A stretch of DNA of 64,000 nt from CAZKCI01 sp964551475 (lineage in GTDB: Bacteria > Auribacterota > Erginobacteria > Erginobacterales > CAZKCI01). A program made the translations under genes and the position numbers. The DNA is taken from assembly GCA_964551475.1 (NCBI GenBank), contig CAZKCI010000121.1, positions 16,202-80,201 of the forward strand. Direction: 5' to 3'. Position 1 is the first letter of the stretch, and each line of letters begins with the position of its first letter. The notes beneath the pieces were generated by a model. The model ran no database searches. It was not told the origin of the DNA and worked only from the letters and a program-made list of their open reading frames with translations. Positions 15,531 to 23,489 of the stretch are shown one piece after another.

Positions 15531-16484
15531 CTACTGCAGTTTCCCCAATTCTCTCTTCAAAGTTTCCTCTGGCAGGACGATATATCCGGTTTCCGGCACA
15601 TACTTCTGCCCTTCGCTGAGGACCCAGATCAGGAAGTCCCTGACCGCCGGCCGCGAGGGCTGGCCCTTGCCGACGAAATAAAGGTCGCGGGCGGGAGGCG
15701 AGGGATATTTCCCCTCGGCGATCGCCTTCACCATTTTCCCCTGTGTCTCATAGAAGTCTTCGACCGGAGAAATGGTCCCGTTGCCGTCCAGATCGAGCGG
15801 GAGAACCATAACCCCTTCCACCGGCTTCCCGGACCGGAAATCGTAGGTGAAGCCGATGTTGTTGAAGCCGATCCCGAGGGCGTCCTTGCGCACCGCCTCG
15901 GCCAGCCCCGGATCGCCGTAGACACCGATCCCCTTCAGATCCTCCTGCTTTCCCCCCAGGTATTTCGCCCAGGTCTCGGCCGCGCCGCAGGCGTCGGAGC
16001 GCGTGTAGACGTGGATCGCGCCGGGAAGGTTCGATTTCAGCGCGGCGGACCAGGTCGTAATGGACCCGGCCATCCAGATCCCCTGGAGCGTTTCCTTGGT
16101 AACGCCTTTGGAGAGCAGGGCGGCGAGATGGGGGTTGGCGCCGCTCACCGTCGGCACGACGGCGTCCTTGGTCACCGCCACCTTCCAGGCCCCTTTGGCC
16201 TCCTCCGCCGGGTTGACCTCCCGGGAGACCATCCCGATGTCCACCATGCCGGCCAGGCAGTCGGCGATCCCCTTCCCCGCTCCGCCGGCGGCGATGTCGA
16301 TTTTGACTCCGGGATGGGTCTTCTGATACTCCTCCGCCCATTTCACCGCCATGGGATAGAGCGCCCAGGCGCCGGATAGGCTGATCGTCTCCTCGGCCTG
16401 AGACTCCTCCCCCGCGGGGAGACCAAAAGAGAAAGTCAGCAGGCCGATCAATAATGCCGCGATAGCGAATAAGGTCTTCTTCAT
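15531..16484 (-). CDS. pstS: Phosphate-binding periplasmic protein PstS
   Basis: A 317-residue substrate-binding protein with a signal peptide (about residues 1-25). Phosphate-binding-type loops are visible: LSGAWALYPMAVKWAEEY, AAGGAGKGIADCLAGMVDIG and SREVNPAEEAKGAW. The later TRSDACGAAETW segment matches PstS hinge/ligand sequence. GGAGG lies 6 bp before ATG. It heads the pst operon. A second, divergent PstS-like protein is encoded just upstream. Confidence 0.9.
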   Translation of the reverse strand: MKKTLFAIAALLIGLLTFSFGLPAGEESQAEETISLSGAWALYPMAVKWAEEYQKTHPGVKIDIAAGGAGKGIADCLAGMVDIGMVSREVNPAEEAKGAWKVAVTKDAVVPTVSGANPHLAALLSKGVTKETLQGIWMAGSITTWSAALKSNLPGAIHVYTRSDACGAAETWAKYLGGKQEDLKGIGVYGDPGLAEAVRKDALGIGFNNIGFTYDFRSGKPVEGVMVLPLDLDGNGTISPVEDFYETQGKMVKAIAEGKYPSPPARDLYFVGKGQPSRPAVRDFLIWVLSEGQKYVPETGYIVLPEETLKRELGKLQ

Positions 16485-16512
16485 GCATCCTCCTTACTCA
16501 ATCAGATTGTTG

Positions 16513-16571
16513 TAGTAGATACATCAGCGATTTCAGTCATTGCGAGCGAAGCGAAGCAATCTCTTGGTGCG
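16513..16571. repeat. Dispersed repeat, TCATTGCGAGCG family, copy 1
   Basis: This 59-bp segment (TAGTAGATACATCAGCGATT ... TCTTGGTGCG) recurs at 63726-63784 with only a few changes. It lies between the ribbon-helix-helix-like gene and pstS. Confidence 0.85.
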
Positions 16572-16581
16572 CATGGGAGGG

Positions 16582-16818
16582 TCATATTAAATAACCGAGC
16601 TTCCGCAGTTTCTCTTTCACATCCTCCAGCTCCTTCTTGTCCCAGACCCGGTCCGCCCGGGGGAACGAGTTGCTGGTGGAGGCGATGTCCCGAAGAACGT
16701 AGACCACAAAGTCGGTCACCGAATCGAAACCGGAGTTTGAGCTGCCCACCAGTTTCTTCAGGTTGAGATAAAGGGGGCGCGGGATCTTGATGGTTACTTT
16801 GTCGTTCTTCTTTTCCAT
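16582..16818 (-). CDS. Small ribbon-helix-helix-like protein
   Basis: A 78-residue protein. KVTIKIPRPLYLNLKKLVG followed by FDSVTDFVVYVLRDIA resembles a ribbon-helix-helix DNA-binding fold: a basic beta strand, then helix-turn-helix. The C-terminal half is a charged helix (DKKELEDVKEKLRKLG). Its start overlaps the end of the upstream PstS-like gene by 25 bp, so the two are probably co-expressed. It could be a regulator of the pst genes; that is inference from position. Confidence 0.65.
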   Translation of the reverse strand: MEKKNDKVTIKIPRPLYLNLKKLVGSSNSGFDSVTDFVVYVLRDIASTSNSFPRADRVWDKKELEDVKEKLRKLGYLI

Positions 16819-17753
16819 GCTTTCCTCTGCTCTCTGATCTCTGCCGGAGACAGCGGCGCATAGCCGAGATCTCCCACAAACTTGCGCTCCCCGGTAACAA
16901 CGCCGCTGAGAAATACAATCTCGGCGTTGCTCAAGGAACCGCGGCGGTAGACCAGATACAGTTCCCGGGCGGGAGGAGAGGGACAGAGACCTCCGGCGAT
17001 CGCCGCTTGGAGAGCGTCCCTTCCCCGATAGATATCTTCCCGCGGGGCGAGACTCCCGTCCCCATCCGCATCCACGGGCAGTATCCTCAGTCCCGGCGAA
17101 AGCGTCTTGGTAGCGGTATTGAAGACGTTGATGTAGCTCGCATAACCGATGCCGGAAGGATCCTCGCGGACCGCTTCAACCATCCCCGATGCGCTCGGGA
17201 CGGTCGTCCCCCGGAGGGATGGGCCTTCCGCCCCGAGATAATCCGCCCAGGTTTGCGCGTCCCCGCTTGAGCCGGGACGGGTATAAACATGGATGGGGGA
17301 ACGGGGGCTCCCCTCGAAAAGATCGCCCCAATCCTTAATCTCCCCGCCGACCCAGATGCTTTTCAGGCGTTCCCGGCTTACGCCCCGACTCAGGAGGGCA
17401 TCACGCGCCGGGTTGGCCTCGTTGATAATAACCACTACCGCGTCCCTGGCCACGCAAAGCGCGAGCGCGCCTTTCCCCGTTTCCTCCGGGCTGAGTTTCC
17501 GGGAGACCATGGCCACATCGGCCGATCGGTCGAACAGATCGGCCATTCCCCGCCCGGAATCCACCGGGGAGATACGGACTTTGAAACCGGTTACGATATC
17601 CGTTATCTCATCGGCTTGCTTCTCTACAAAGGGATAAAGGGCGCCGGCACCGGATATTCTGAGTGTTTCCTCCAGGGGCTGTGCCGGGGCAAAGGCCGAG
17701 AGGAGCAACGAGCATCCCGTCAGTATCATCAAAGAGACAATCAGCGGTTTCAT
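16794..17753 (-). CDS. Second PstS-like substrate-binding protein
   Basis: A 319-residue exported protein of the phosphate-binding (PBP-like) family. The signal peptide has an LTGCSLLLSAFA core and may also be a lipobox. Conserved segments are LRISGAGALYPFVEKQADEI, DSGRGMADLFDRSADVAMVS and HVYTRPGSSGDAQTWADYLG. It parallels PstS (15531-16484) over its whole length but is clearly divergent, so it may bind another oxyanion or phosphate with different affinity. It has no permease of its own and probably uses PstC/PstA. Confidence 0.85.
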   Translation of the reverse strand: MKPLIVSLMILTGCSLLLSAFAPAQPLEETLRISGAGALYPFVEKQADEITDIVTGFKVRISPVDSGRGMADLFDRSADVAMVSRKLSPEETGKGALALCVARDAVVVIINEANPARDALLSRGVSRERLKSIWVGGEIKDWGDLFEGSPRSPIHVYTRPGSSGDAQTWADYLGAEGPSLRGTTVPSASGMVEAVREDPSGIGYASYINVFNTATKTLSPGLRILPVDADGDGSLAPREDIYRGRDALQAAIAGGLCPSPPARELYLVYRRGSLSNAEIVFLSGVVTGERKFVGDLGYAPLSPAEIREQRKAWKRRTTK

Positions 17754-17855
17754 ATTCTCTTTCGCGCCTTAACCGTCCCGGATGGGACGCTCCCCGCACT
17801 CCTATAACACTCCATTAGCACTCTTGGTGCACTATATCGACCGCCCCTTCTCCGG

Positions 17856-18371
17856 TCAATAATAATCTTTCTTGCACTGCGTCGCCACAGGAGCGGCGAC
17901 GGTTCGTTCAAGAATCGTCTCCAGTTCGGCGGCGAGTATCGCGAGTGTGCGCTCCACCTCGGGGCTGAGCCCCTCCCCTTCCCGCCGGTCCTTCGCCTGG
18001 ATACCCAGGAGATAACACCGGACGCCGCCTTCTTTCGCCAGATAATCCAAGACGAGGGAGAGGGGGGCGTTATGCGTGGATACGTTTCCCGCGACCAGGG
18101 CGTCGGACGGGAGGAGAGACCACTCGCCCGGCTTTTTCCCCATCTCCGCGGCGTCGGCGACGAGGACATAATCGGGGCGGAGTGCGAGGACCGGCCCCAG
18201 ATAGTTTTCGGGGGCGCTCCCGGCCGGGATAGCGCCCCCTAATCCCCGCGACTGAAGCCGCCGGGCCAGCTCGTCGCCGGCGGCGTCGTCGCCCCGGCCG
18301 GCCCGGCCCACTCCGAGAAGGACCACCCGCAGACCGCGGAGCGAGTCGAGTGTGTTTGATGCGGGACTCAT
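17856..18371 (-). CDS. [NiFe]-hydrogenase maturation protease (HycI family)
   Basis: A 171-residue endopeptidase that trims the C-terminus of the hydrogenase large subunit after Ni insertion. The family motif GVGRAGRGDDAAGDELARRL contains the metal-binding Asp (normally GxGNxxxxDDGxG), VLVADAAEMG supplies the second ligand region, and VSTHNAPLSLVLDYL the His region. It ends the hydrogenase cluster. The large subunit at 25542 keeps a 47-residue C-terminal tail after DPCYCCTER, the expected substrate. Start is ATG 18371; an upstream ATG-like start (18422) would add a poor N-terminus. Confidence 0.85.
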   Translation of the reverse strand: MSPASNTLDSLRGLRVVLLGVGRAGRGDDAAGDELARRLQSRGLGGAIPAGSAPENYLGPVLALRPDYVLVADAAEMGKKPGEWSLLPSDALVAGNVSTHNAPLSLVLDYLAKEGGVRCYLLGIQAKDRREGEGLSPEVERTLAILAAELETILERTVAAPVATQCKKDYY

Positions 18372-18450
18372 CGGGAGAGGTTGATGCGTTGATAAGGGGC
18401 GAGATGTGCTGCGCCTTATCAACCTATATGCATATCGACGTATCCACCGC

Positions 18451-19041
18451 TCAAGCGCGGTCGGACAGGACCACGTCTCTCTTGCAGCGGGGGCAGAGGA
18501 CCTTCATCCGGTCGGCGCGGACGGGGGGGCGGCCGAGCGGGAGCGCCGTCTCCCCTTCCCGGCGGAAGGACAGGAAGACCGTGGGGCAGGCATAGGCGAG
18601 CGAGCCCAGCCGCTCGTAGATCCAGCGCAGGTGCTCGCGGGTGGCCACGGCCTCCCCGCAGCACTCGCAGAGGACGAGCTCCTTCTCCACCTTTTCGATC
18701 GAGGCGTTGCGGTCGAGACAGGCGAGATCGTAGTCGGTCGAATGGTTGCAGCCGGTCTTGGTGGTGCAGAGGGCATGGCACTGGCCGCAGAAGATGCACA
18801 TCCCGTAGCGGCGGACGAGTTTCCTCAGGGCCGCGGGCCCGGAGTCTTCCACCTCGATCGCCCCGGTCGGGCAGACCCGGGCGCAGGCCCCGCAGCCCAC
18901 GCAGACCAACTCGTCCCACTTCATCTGCCCCCGGCTGGTCGCGGGCGGCACGGAGGGGGCCGCCGGAAAGGCGAGCGTGTAGGGACGGCTCACCAGCGAG
19001 CGGATAGCGTAGACGAGTTCGCGAAGTTTGGGCGTTTTCAT
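18451..19041 (-). CDS. NuoI/HycF-like ferredoxin subunit with C-terminal Zn-ribbon-like region
   Basis: A protein of about 196 residues. Two [4Fe-4S] motifs are present: CVGCGACARVCPTGAIEVE and CIFCGQCHALCTTKTGC; the second lacks the usual proline after the last Cys. The C-terminal half has additional CxxC pairs (LCECCGEA and LCPRCKRDVV) like the HycF/HyfH tail. It would carry electrons in the peripheral arm of the hydrogenase. It lies after the Mrp genes, separated by a micro-repeat, the position of mbhN-type genes. Start ATG 19041 (MKTPKLRELV) is preferred. Confidence 0.88.
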   Translation of the reverse strand: MKTPKLRELVYAIRSLVSRPYTLAFPAAPSVPPATSRGQMKWDELVCVGCGACARVCPTGAIEVEDSGPAALRKLVRRYGMCIFCGQCHALCTTKTGCNHSTDYDLACLDRNASIEKVEKELVLCECCGEAVATREHLRWIYERLGSLAYACPTVFLSFRREGETALPLGRPPVRADRMKVLCPRCKRDVVLSDRA

Positions 19042-19128
19042 TGCGCAACGTATGACGTGCAACGTGTAACGTGCAACGGCCCTGACCGGCGATCCGTTCC
19101 ACGTTACACTTTACACGTCACGCGTTCT
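19042..19128. repeat. Micro-repeat hairpin (AACGTGTAACGTGCAACG type)
   Basis: The left arm contains repeated ACGTGCAACGTGTAACGTGC at about 19055-19078; after a unique centre the complementary arm follows (CGTTCCACGTTACACTTTAC, then ACACGTCACGCG). It sits between the ferredoxin and mrpG genes within the operon. Confidence 0.85.
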
Positions 19129-19447
19129 TATCCTTATGGTAATCGTCTCTCACGCTCCCCTTCCACAAACCCACGCCGGAGCGATGCGCCGCCCGGGCGA
19201 TGGCATGGGCGGCGACCGGCGAGGAGAGGAGCAGAAAAAGGATGCAGAGAAGGCATTTGATCCCGCCGGCGGTGAAGCCGAGCATGAGAAAAGTGCCGAA
19301 AAGGATGGACGAGGTCCCCAGGGTCACGCACTTGGTGGAGGACTGGAGGCGGTTGTAGAGGTCGGGGAAACGGATCAACCCCAGGCACCCCACGAGGTCG
19401 AGAGCCAGTCCAAAAACCACGAAGACCATGCCGAGCGCGTCACTCAT
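19118..19447 (-). CDS. mrpG: Na+/H+ antiporter subunit MrpG/MnhG-like (MbhC-like)
   Basis: A 109-residue membrane protein with three helices. LDLVGCLGLIRFPDLYNRLQ and STKCVTLGTSSILFG match the conserved RxPDxYxRxH and KxxTLG segments of MnhG/PhaG proteins. Overlaps mrpF by 8 bp. It is part of the Mrp module of the hydrogenase cluster. Confidence 0.9.
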   Translation of the reverse strand: MSDALGMVFVVFGLALDLVGCLGLIRFPDLYNRLQSSTKCVTLGTSSILFGTFLMLGFTAGGIKCLLCILFLLLSSPVAAHAIARAAHRSGVGLWKGSVRDDYHKDKNA

Positions 19448-19808
19448 CGAGCCGTTTCCTTTCCAGGTACTTGGCCAGGGCCAGCGTCCCGATGAAAGAT
19501 TGCAGCGCCCAGGCGATCCCGATGTCGATGTACCAGCCGCGGCCCGTGGGCACGCCGAGCAGGGCGCAGATGCCCACGATCAAAATCCCCAGGATGTCGA
19601 TCGCCGCCACCCGGTCGGGCGCGCTGGGCCCCTTGATGATCCGGAAGACGCAGAAACCGGCGGCGAGCAGAATTATGTACTGGCAGTGCCGGAAGAAACG
19701 GGCGTGGGGCAATCCGGGAGACATCAGACTGGGGAGAGCCTCGATCGTCAGAGCCAGGACGACCGCGGCCAGAATCAGGATGGCGCCGATCAGCCAACGC
19801 GCTTTCAT
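19440..19808 (-). CDS. mrpF: Na+/H+ antiporter subunit MrpF/MnhF-like (MbhB-like)
   Basis: A 122-residue membrane protein with three helices. FRIIKGPSAPDRVAAIDILG is the hallmark MnhF segment (RxxxGPxxxDRVxAxDxxG). It overlaps both neighbours, by 4 bp with mrpE and 8 bp with mrpG. Confidence 0.92.
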   Translation of the reverse strand: MKARWLIGAILILAAVVLALTIEALPSLMSPGLPHARFFRHCQYIILLAAGFCVFRIIKGPSAPDRVAAIDILGILIVGICALLGVPTGRGWYIDIGIAWALQSFIGTLALAKYLERKRLDE

Positions 19809-20305
19809 TCGAAGATCCTCTTCAGAACGGACTCAAACCGGCCGACGACGGCCCGGGTCGCCTCCTCCATCCCCTCCCCTGGCACCGCGACCCAGTGGAC
19901 GTAGAGGACTCCCGCCTCCCGGTCCACATCCACCGTGAGGACGGGGCGGGCCAGAGTGAGCGTATTGGCCAGAAAGGTGAGACCGGTATCGGAGACCAGG
20001 CCGGTCTTGATCCTGACGATACCGGGACGGATGGGGAGCTTCGGATGGATCGTCCGCCAGGCGAGGTCCAGGCTCGCTTTCAGGCATTCCCAGAGAAAGA
20101 GGGGGAGGTAGACGCCGAACCAGGCGTAGCGCCTGACCTCCGCAAGCTGATGGGGACGGCCCACGAACATGTCGCCGGTGAGGACGGCCACCAGGCCCGC
20201 CACCAGAACACCGGCCAGCAGTTCGGGAACCGTCACCGGCCAGGTGAGCCCCAGCCAGACCAGGAGGGAGAAGATAAAGAGCGCGATCCGGCTTTGCGTT
20301 TTCAC
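19805..20305 (-). CDS. mrpE: Na+/H+ antiporter subunit MrpE/MnhE-like (MbhA-like)
   Basis: A 166-residue protein with two N-terminal hydrophobic segments (FIFSLLVWLGLTWPVTVPEL, then LLAGVLVAGLVAVLTG). The soluble half contains KTGLVSDTGLTFLANTLTLA and PVLTVDVDREAGVLYVHWVA, matching the MnhE family's SPGTxxxxL/VHxLD pattern. It occupies the usual place between mrpD and mrpF. Confidence 0.9.
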   Translation of the reverse strand: MKTQSRIALFIFSLLVWLGLTWPVTVPELLAGVLVAGLVAVLTGDMFVGRPHQLAEVRRYAWFGVYLPLFLWECLKASLDLAWRTIHPKLPIRPGIVRIKTGLVSDTGLTFLANTLTLARPVLTVDVDREAGVLYVHWVAVPGEGMEEATRAVVGRFESVLKRIFE

Positions 20306-20306
20306 A

Positions 20307-21797
20307 TCAGTATCCCCCCTGGCCGAACATGGACAACACCCGGTCTCCGTAAGCCCGCCCCGCCGTCAAAACGGCGGCGGCCCGACCGAAATAATCACCG
20401 GGACAGAGCAGCAGGAGACCGCCCAGGAGACAGATCGCAGCCAGTATGACCATGGGAATTGCCATGGAGGGCGGTGGGTCCTTCGCCCCGTCGAGTGCGG
20501 GCGGTCGTTCCCGGAAGAATGTCCCGCGGAGAAACTTCAGGTAGTAAGCGAGCGTGACCACGCTCACCGCCGCCGCCAGGAGCGCCCCGACCACATGCCC
20601 GGCGTCGACGGCGGCGAGTATGAGCAAGAGCTTGCTGAAAAATCCCGCCGTGGGAGGAATCCCCGATATGGAGAAGGCGGCAATGAGGCTGGTCGTCCCC
20701 GTGAGCGGCATCCGGGGAAATAACCCTCCGAGCTTCTTGAGGTCGCGCGTGCCGGCCGAGGCCTCGATCGCTCCGGCGTCGAGGAAGAGGAGCGACTTGG
20801 CGGCGGCATGGTTGACGAGATGGAAAAGGCCGGCCATGAGCGCCAGCGGCGTCCCGATCCCCAGGGCGAAGACGATATAGCCGACCTGGCTGATCGACGA
20901 GTAGGCGAACATCCGCTTGATATCGTCCTGCCCGATGGCGAGAAACGCCCCCACCGTCATGGAGAGGAGACCGGCATAGAGCATCAGGTCGGGAAAGGGG
21001 GCGGGGTTTCCGAAAACATTGAAAAGGATCCGGGCGAAGGAATAGATCCCCAGTGACTTGATCAGGACGCCGGAAAGAAGCGCGGAGACGGGAGCGGGGG
21101 CGGCGGGATGGGCGTCGGGAAGCCAGGAATGAAACGGGACCACGGCGGCCTTGATCCCGAAACCGGCGGTGAAGAGGGCCAGGCTGAAGAAAAGCAGGGG
21201 CGTCATCTCCAGAGAGGAGGCGAGATGGGCCAGGCTCAGCGTGGAAGCCTGGCCGTAGAGGAGGGCGATCCCGAGAAGGATCAGGCAGGAGGCCAGCCCC
21301 CCCATCACCAGGTATTTCAAGGAAGCCTCCAGCTCCTCCGCCTCGGTCCCGAAAGCGACCAAGGCGTAGGAGGCGATCGAGGCGATCTCCAGGAAAACGA
21401 AGAGGTTGAAAATGTCGGCAGTGATGACGACGCCGTTCAGACCGGCGATCATCAGGAGAAAGAGGGCGTAGAACTTCCAGCGGTCGGTGAAGCGGTCTAC
21501 GTAGCGCACCGCGTAGACCGAACAGAGGGACGCCATCAGATTGACCGTGAGGAGGATCAGGGCGCTCAGATGGTCGAGGACCAGCCCGATCGAAAGCGGC
21601 GGGCCCCATCCCCCCACCCGCCCGACCAGGATCCCCGTCTCGGGCAGGGCGAAGGCGGCGAGCAGGGCGAGGAGGAAGAGGGAGACGGCGGCGGCGACCG
21701 AGACGGTCTCGCCCACGCGCTTGAGCTGGCGCCCCAGGATGGCGATGAGAAAGGCGCCGCCCAGCGGAATCGCCGCAAATAATGGAAGATAATTCAT
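20307..21797 (-). CDS. mrpD: Mrp/NuoN-type ion-translocating subunit MrpD-like
   Basis: A 496-residue polytopic antiporter-like subunit. It keeps both key residues of the ion channel: the TM5 Glu (NLFVFLEIASIASYALVAFG) and the TM7 Lys before the PFHSWLPDAHPAAPAPVSAL loop (TAGFGIKAAVVPFHSWLPDA). The broken-helix region LFHLVNHAAAKSLLFLDAGA also fits. It is expected to conduct H+ or Na+ within the Mrp module. It begins 16 bp after mrpC. Confidence 0.92.
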   Translation of the reverse strand: MNYLPLFAAIPLGGAFLIAILGRQLKRVGETVSVAAAVSLFLLALLAAFALPETGILVGRVGGWGPPLSIGLVLDHLSALILLTVNLMASLCSVYAVRYVDRFTDRWKFYALFLLMIAGLNGVVITADIFNLFVFLEIASIASYALVAFGTEAEELEASLKYLVMGGLASCLILLGIALLYGQASTLSLAHLASSLEMTPLLFFSLALFTAGFGIKAAVVPFHSWLPDAHPAAPAPVSALLSGVLIKSLGIYSFARILFNVFGNPAPFPDLMLYAGLLSMTVGAFLAIGQDDIKRMFAYSSISQVGYIVFALGIGTPLALMAGLFHLVNHAAAKSLLFLDAGAIEASAGTRDLKKLGGLFPRMPLTGTTSLIAAFSISGIPPTAGFFSKLLLILAAVDAGHVVGALLAAAVSVVTLAYYLKFLRGTFFRERPPALDGAKDPPPSMAIPMVILAAICLLGGLLLLCPGDYFGRAAAVLTAGRAYGDRVLSMFGQGGY

Positions 21798-21813
21798 TGT
21801 CCGTCCGTCAAGT

Positions 21814-22155
21814 TCATCCCCTGAGTTTGCGGATCTTGGTGACGTCGAATGTCCCGTATTTCTCGTAGAGCCGGATGGCCAGGGCGACCAGGAGAAGCGT
21901 GGTGGCCAGCCCGATGACGATCGAGGTGTGGGCGATGACCTGGGGGATGGGGTCGACCATCTCCCCGATCACCCGGTCCGGCGCTTCGATCGGGGCATGG
22001 CCGCCCGTCCGGTAGCCGATCAGGACCAGGAGGAGGTTGATCGCATAGGTGATGATCGAGAGGCCGATGATGATCTTGATCAGGTTGCGTTTGGTCGCCA
22101 GGCTGTAGATCCCCACGGCCATCAGGACGAAACAGAGTATGTAGACAAGATTCAT
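21814..22155 (-). CDS. mrpC: NuoK-like antiporter subunit MrpC/MnhC (MbhG-like)
   Basis: A 113-residue protein with three membrane helices. YSLATKRNLIKIIIGLSIIT and NLLLVLIGY match the MnhC/NuoK core. VDPIPQVIAHTSIVIGLATT is the MrpC loop (DPLPQALVLTAIVIGFA) and clearly separates it from complex I NuoK. Confidence 0.93.
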   Translation of the reverse strand: MNLVYILCFVLMAVGIYSLATKRNLIKIIIGLSIITYAINLLLVLIGYRTGGHAPIEAPDRVIGEMVDPIPQVIAHTSIVIGLATTLLLVALAIRLYEKYGTFDVTKIRKLRG

Positions 22156-22204
22156 TGTGGTTATGCCTCAATCATGCCAGCAAACCGGCGGTCAGGCCGT
22201 CCAT

Positions 22205-22265
22205 TGTAGGCCGGTTCTGTGAACCGGCGACCAGCCTCGCCGCCCGCTCACAGAGCGGGCCTACA
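22205..22265. repeat. GTAGGCC-family paired hairpins
   Basis: TTGTAGGCCGGTTCTGTGAA carries the hairpin CCGGTTCtgtGAACCGG, and CCCGCTCacaGAGCGGG forms a second hairpin ahead of CCTACA. The outer TGTAGG/CCTACA ends are complementary. It lies between mrpC and mrpB in the middle of the hydrogenase operon. Confidence 0.85.
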
Positions 22266-22287
22266 GCCCGCACGACCGAGCTATCTC

Positions 22288-22755
22288 TCATGGCTTCTCC
22301 TGGTCGTCATGCCCGGAGCTGAAAGCGGACATGACGGTGAAAAAGATGTAGATCCCCCCCGCCACCGCGAGGGCGACGGCGATTTCGGAGAGGGGGATGG
22401 TCCCGGCGCCGAGGAGCGCGAAGCGCTGGCCCGCGGGAAGCCAGCTCTGGAAGAAGGCGCCGGCGGCGTAGCCGAAAAGAGCGATGGCAAGGAAGATCAG
22501 CGCGCCCAGGCCGATCAGCGGCAGGGCGGCTTCGGGACCGAACTTTTTCCAGACCCGCTCCCGGCCGAAGGCCAGGACGAGTTCGATCAGGGAGAGGGCG
22601 ATGATCACACCGCCGGCGAATCCGCCCCCCGGCCCGAAGTGCCCGTGGAGAGCGATGTAGACGCCGAAGAGGAGGCTCAAGCCCACGGTGAGCCGGGCGA
22701 TCGTCTTCACGATCAGGCTCATCCCTTCCTCGCGGCGATCGTTCTGTCCGTTCAC
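22288..22755 (-). CDS. mrpB: Na+/H+ antiporter subunit MrpB/MnhB-like (MbhF-like)
   Basis: A 155-residue membrane protein with four helices. LFGVYIALHGHFGPGGGFAG is the diagnostic MnhB sequence (HGHLTPGGGFQGG). Overlaps the preceding gene by 4 bp. A repeat element of about 100 bp separates it from mrpC. Confidence 0.92.
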   Translation of the reverse strand: MNGQNDRREEGMSLIVKTIARLTVGLSLLFGVYIALHGHFGPGGGFAGGVIIALSLIELVLAFGRERVWKKFGPEAALPLIGLGALIFLAIALFGYAAGAFFQSWLPAGQRFALLGAGTIPLSEIAVALAVAGGIYIFFTVMSAFSSGHDDQEKP

Positions 22756-23282
22756 GGCTCGTTCCTCCGTCTTCTCCCGATCCGGCGGAGGATCGCAATC
22801 GCTCCGATCACGGCCGCCACCAGGACCGCCGTCTCCCCCAGCGTGTCATACGCCCGGTAGCCGAGCGCGATGGAGGCGCCGACGTTGGCCGCGCCGGTCG
22901 CTGGCGGGCCCGCCAACTGGTAGATCTGGGCCACGGTCATCCGGGGCGAGCCGAAGGGGGGAAGACCCGTCGCCGCGCGAACGGCGGCGATGATGAAAAC
23001 CGCCAGGAAGACGGCCGCGATCGCCCCCACCACCCAGCGGGTCCGGGTGGGGACCGGGTCCTCCTCCCGGTGGGCGGTCGCCCGGATGAGGAGGATCAGG
23101 ACCAGGATTTCCACAACGATCTGGACGATGGCCAGGTTGGGGGCCTGGAGGATGAGGAAGGCGACGGCGAGACCCAGTCCGACCGTCCCCACCACGATCA
23201 CCGAGGAGTGGAGGTCCTTCATCTCCACCGCGGCGATGGCGGCGGCGATCATCAGGACGAGAAGTATGATCAGTCCGAGCAT
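22752..23282 (-). CDS. MbhD-MbhE-like fusion (C-terminal part of MrpA)
   Basis: A 176-residue polytopic protein. Residues 1-75 are the MbhD/DUF4040 domain (MLGLIILLVLMIAAAIAAVE, NLAIVQIVVEILVLILLIRA). Residues 85-170 are MbhE-like (NVGASIALGYRAYDTLGETA), matching the end of MrpA where DTxGE is conserved. In Pyrococcus-type membrane-bound hydrogenases these are two genes, mbhD and mbhE; here they are joined. It contributes the lateral helices next to MrpB in the antiporter module. Confidence 0.88.
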   Translation of the reverse strand: MLGLIILLVLMIAAAIAAVEMKDLHSSVIVVGTVGLGLAVAFLILQAPNLAIVQIVVEILVLILLIRATAHREEDPVPTRTRWVVGAIAAVFLAVFIIAAVRAATGLPPFGSPRMTVAQIYQLAGPPATGAANVGASIALGYRAYDTLGETAVLVAAVIGAIAILRRIGRRRRNEP

Positions 23283-23321
23283 GGCGTCCGAATTATGCTA
23301 GTCCACGTTTGCTAGTCGATT

Positions 23322-23387
23322 TTGTGGGAGCGACATTCTTGTCGCGATCCCGGCCAACATGGATCGGGGCAAGATGCCCCTCCCACA
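23322..23387. repeat. GTGGGAG-family repeat
   Basis: TTGTGGGAGCGACATTCTTG ... GCAAGATGCCCCTCCCACA; the ends GTGGGAG and CTCCCAC are complementary. An imperfect second copy begins at 23419 (GTGTGGGAGCGGCGTCTGCC). The intergenic stretch 23283-23489 holds no gene. Confidence 0.85.
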
Positions 23388-23489
23388 GTGACAATTTTTT
23401 CGCGCTTGTAAGTTCTAGTGTGGGAGCGGCGTCTGCCCCATCCCGAAATCTTCTTCGGGACTCGCCGCGATCCAGTCCATCATGGCGCA

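Noticed and set aside
18451..18776. A frameshifted second ferredoxin frame inside the NuoI-like gene
   Set aside because: The alternative frame lacks cysteine motifs and is explained by GC-rich codon shadows.
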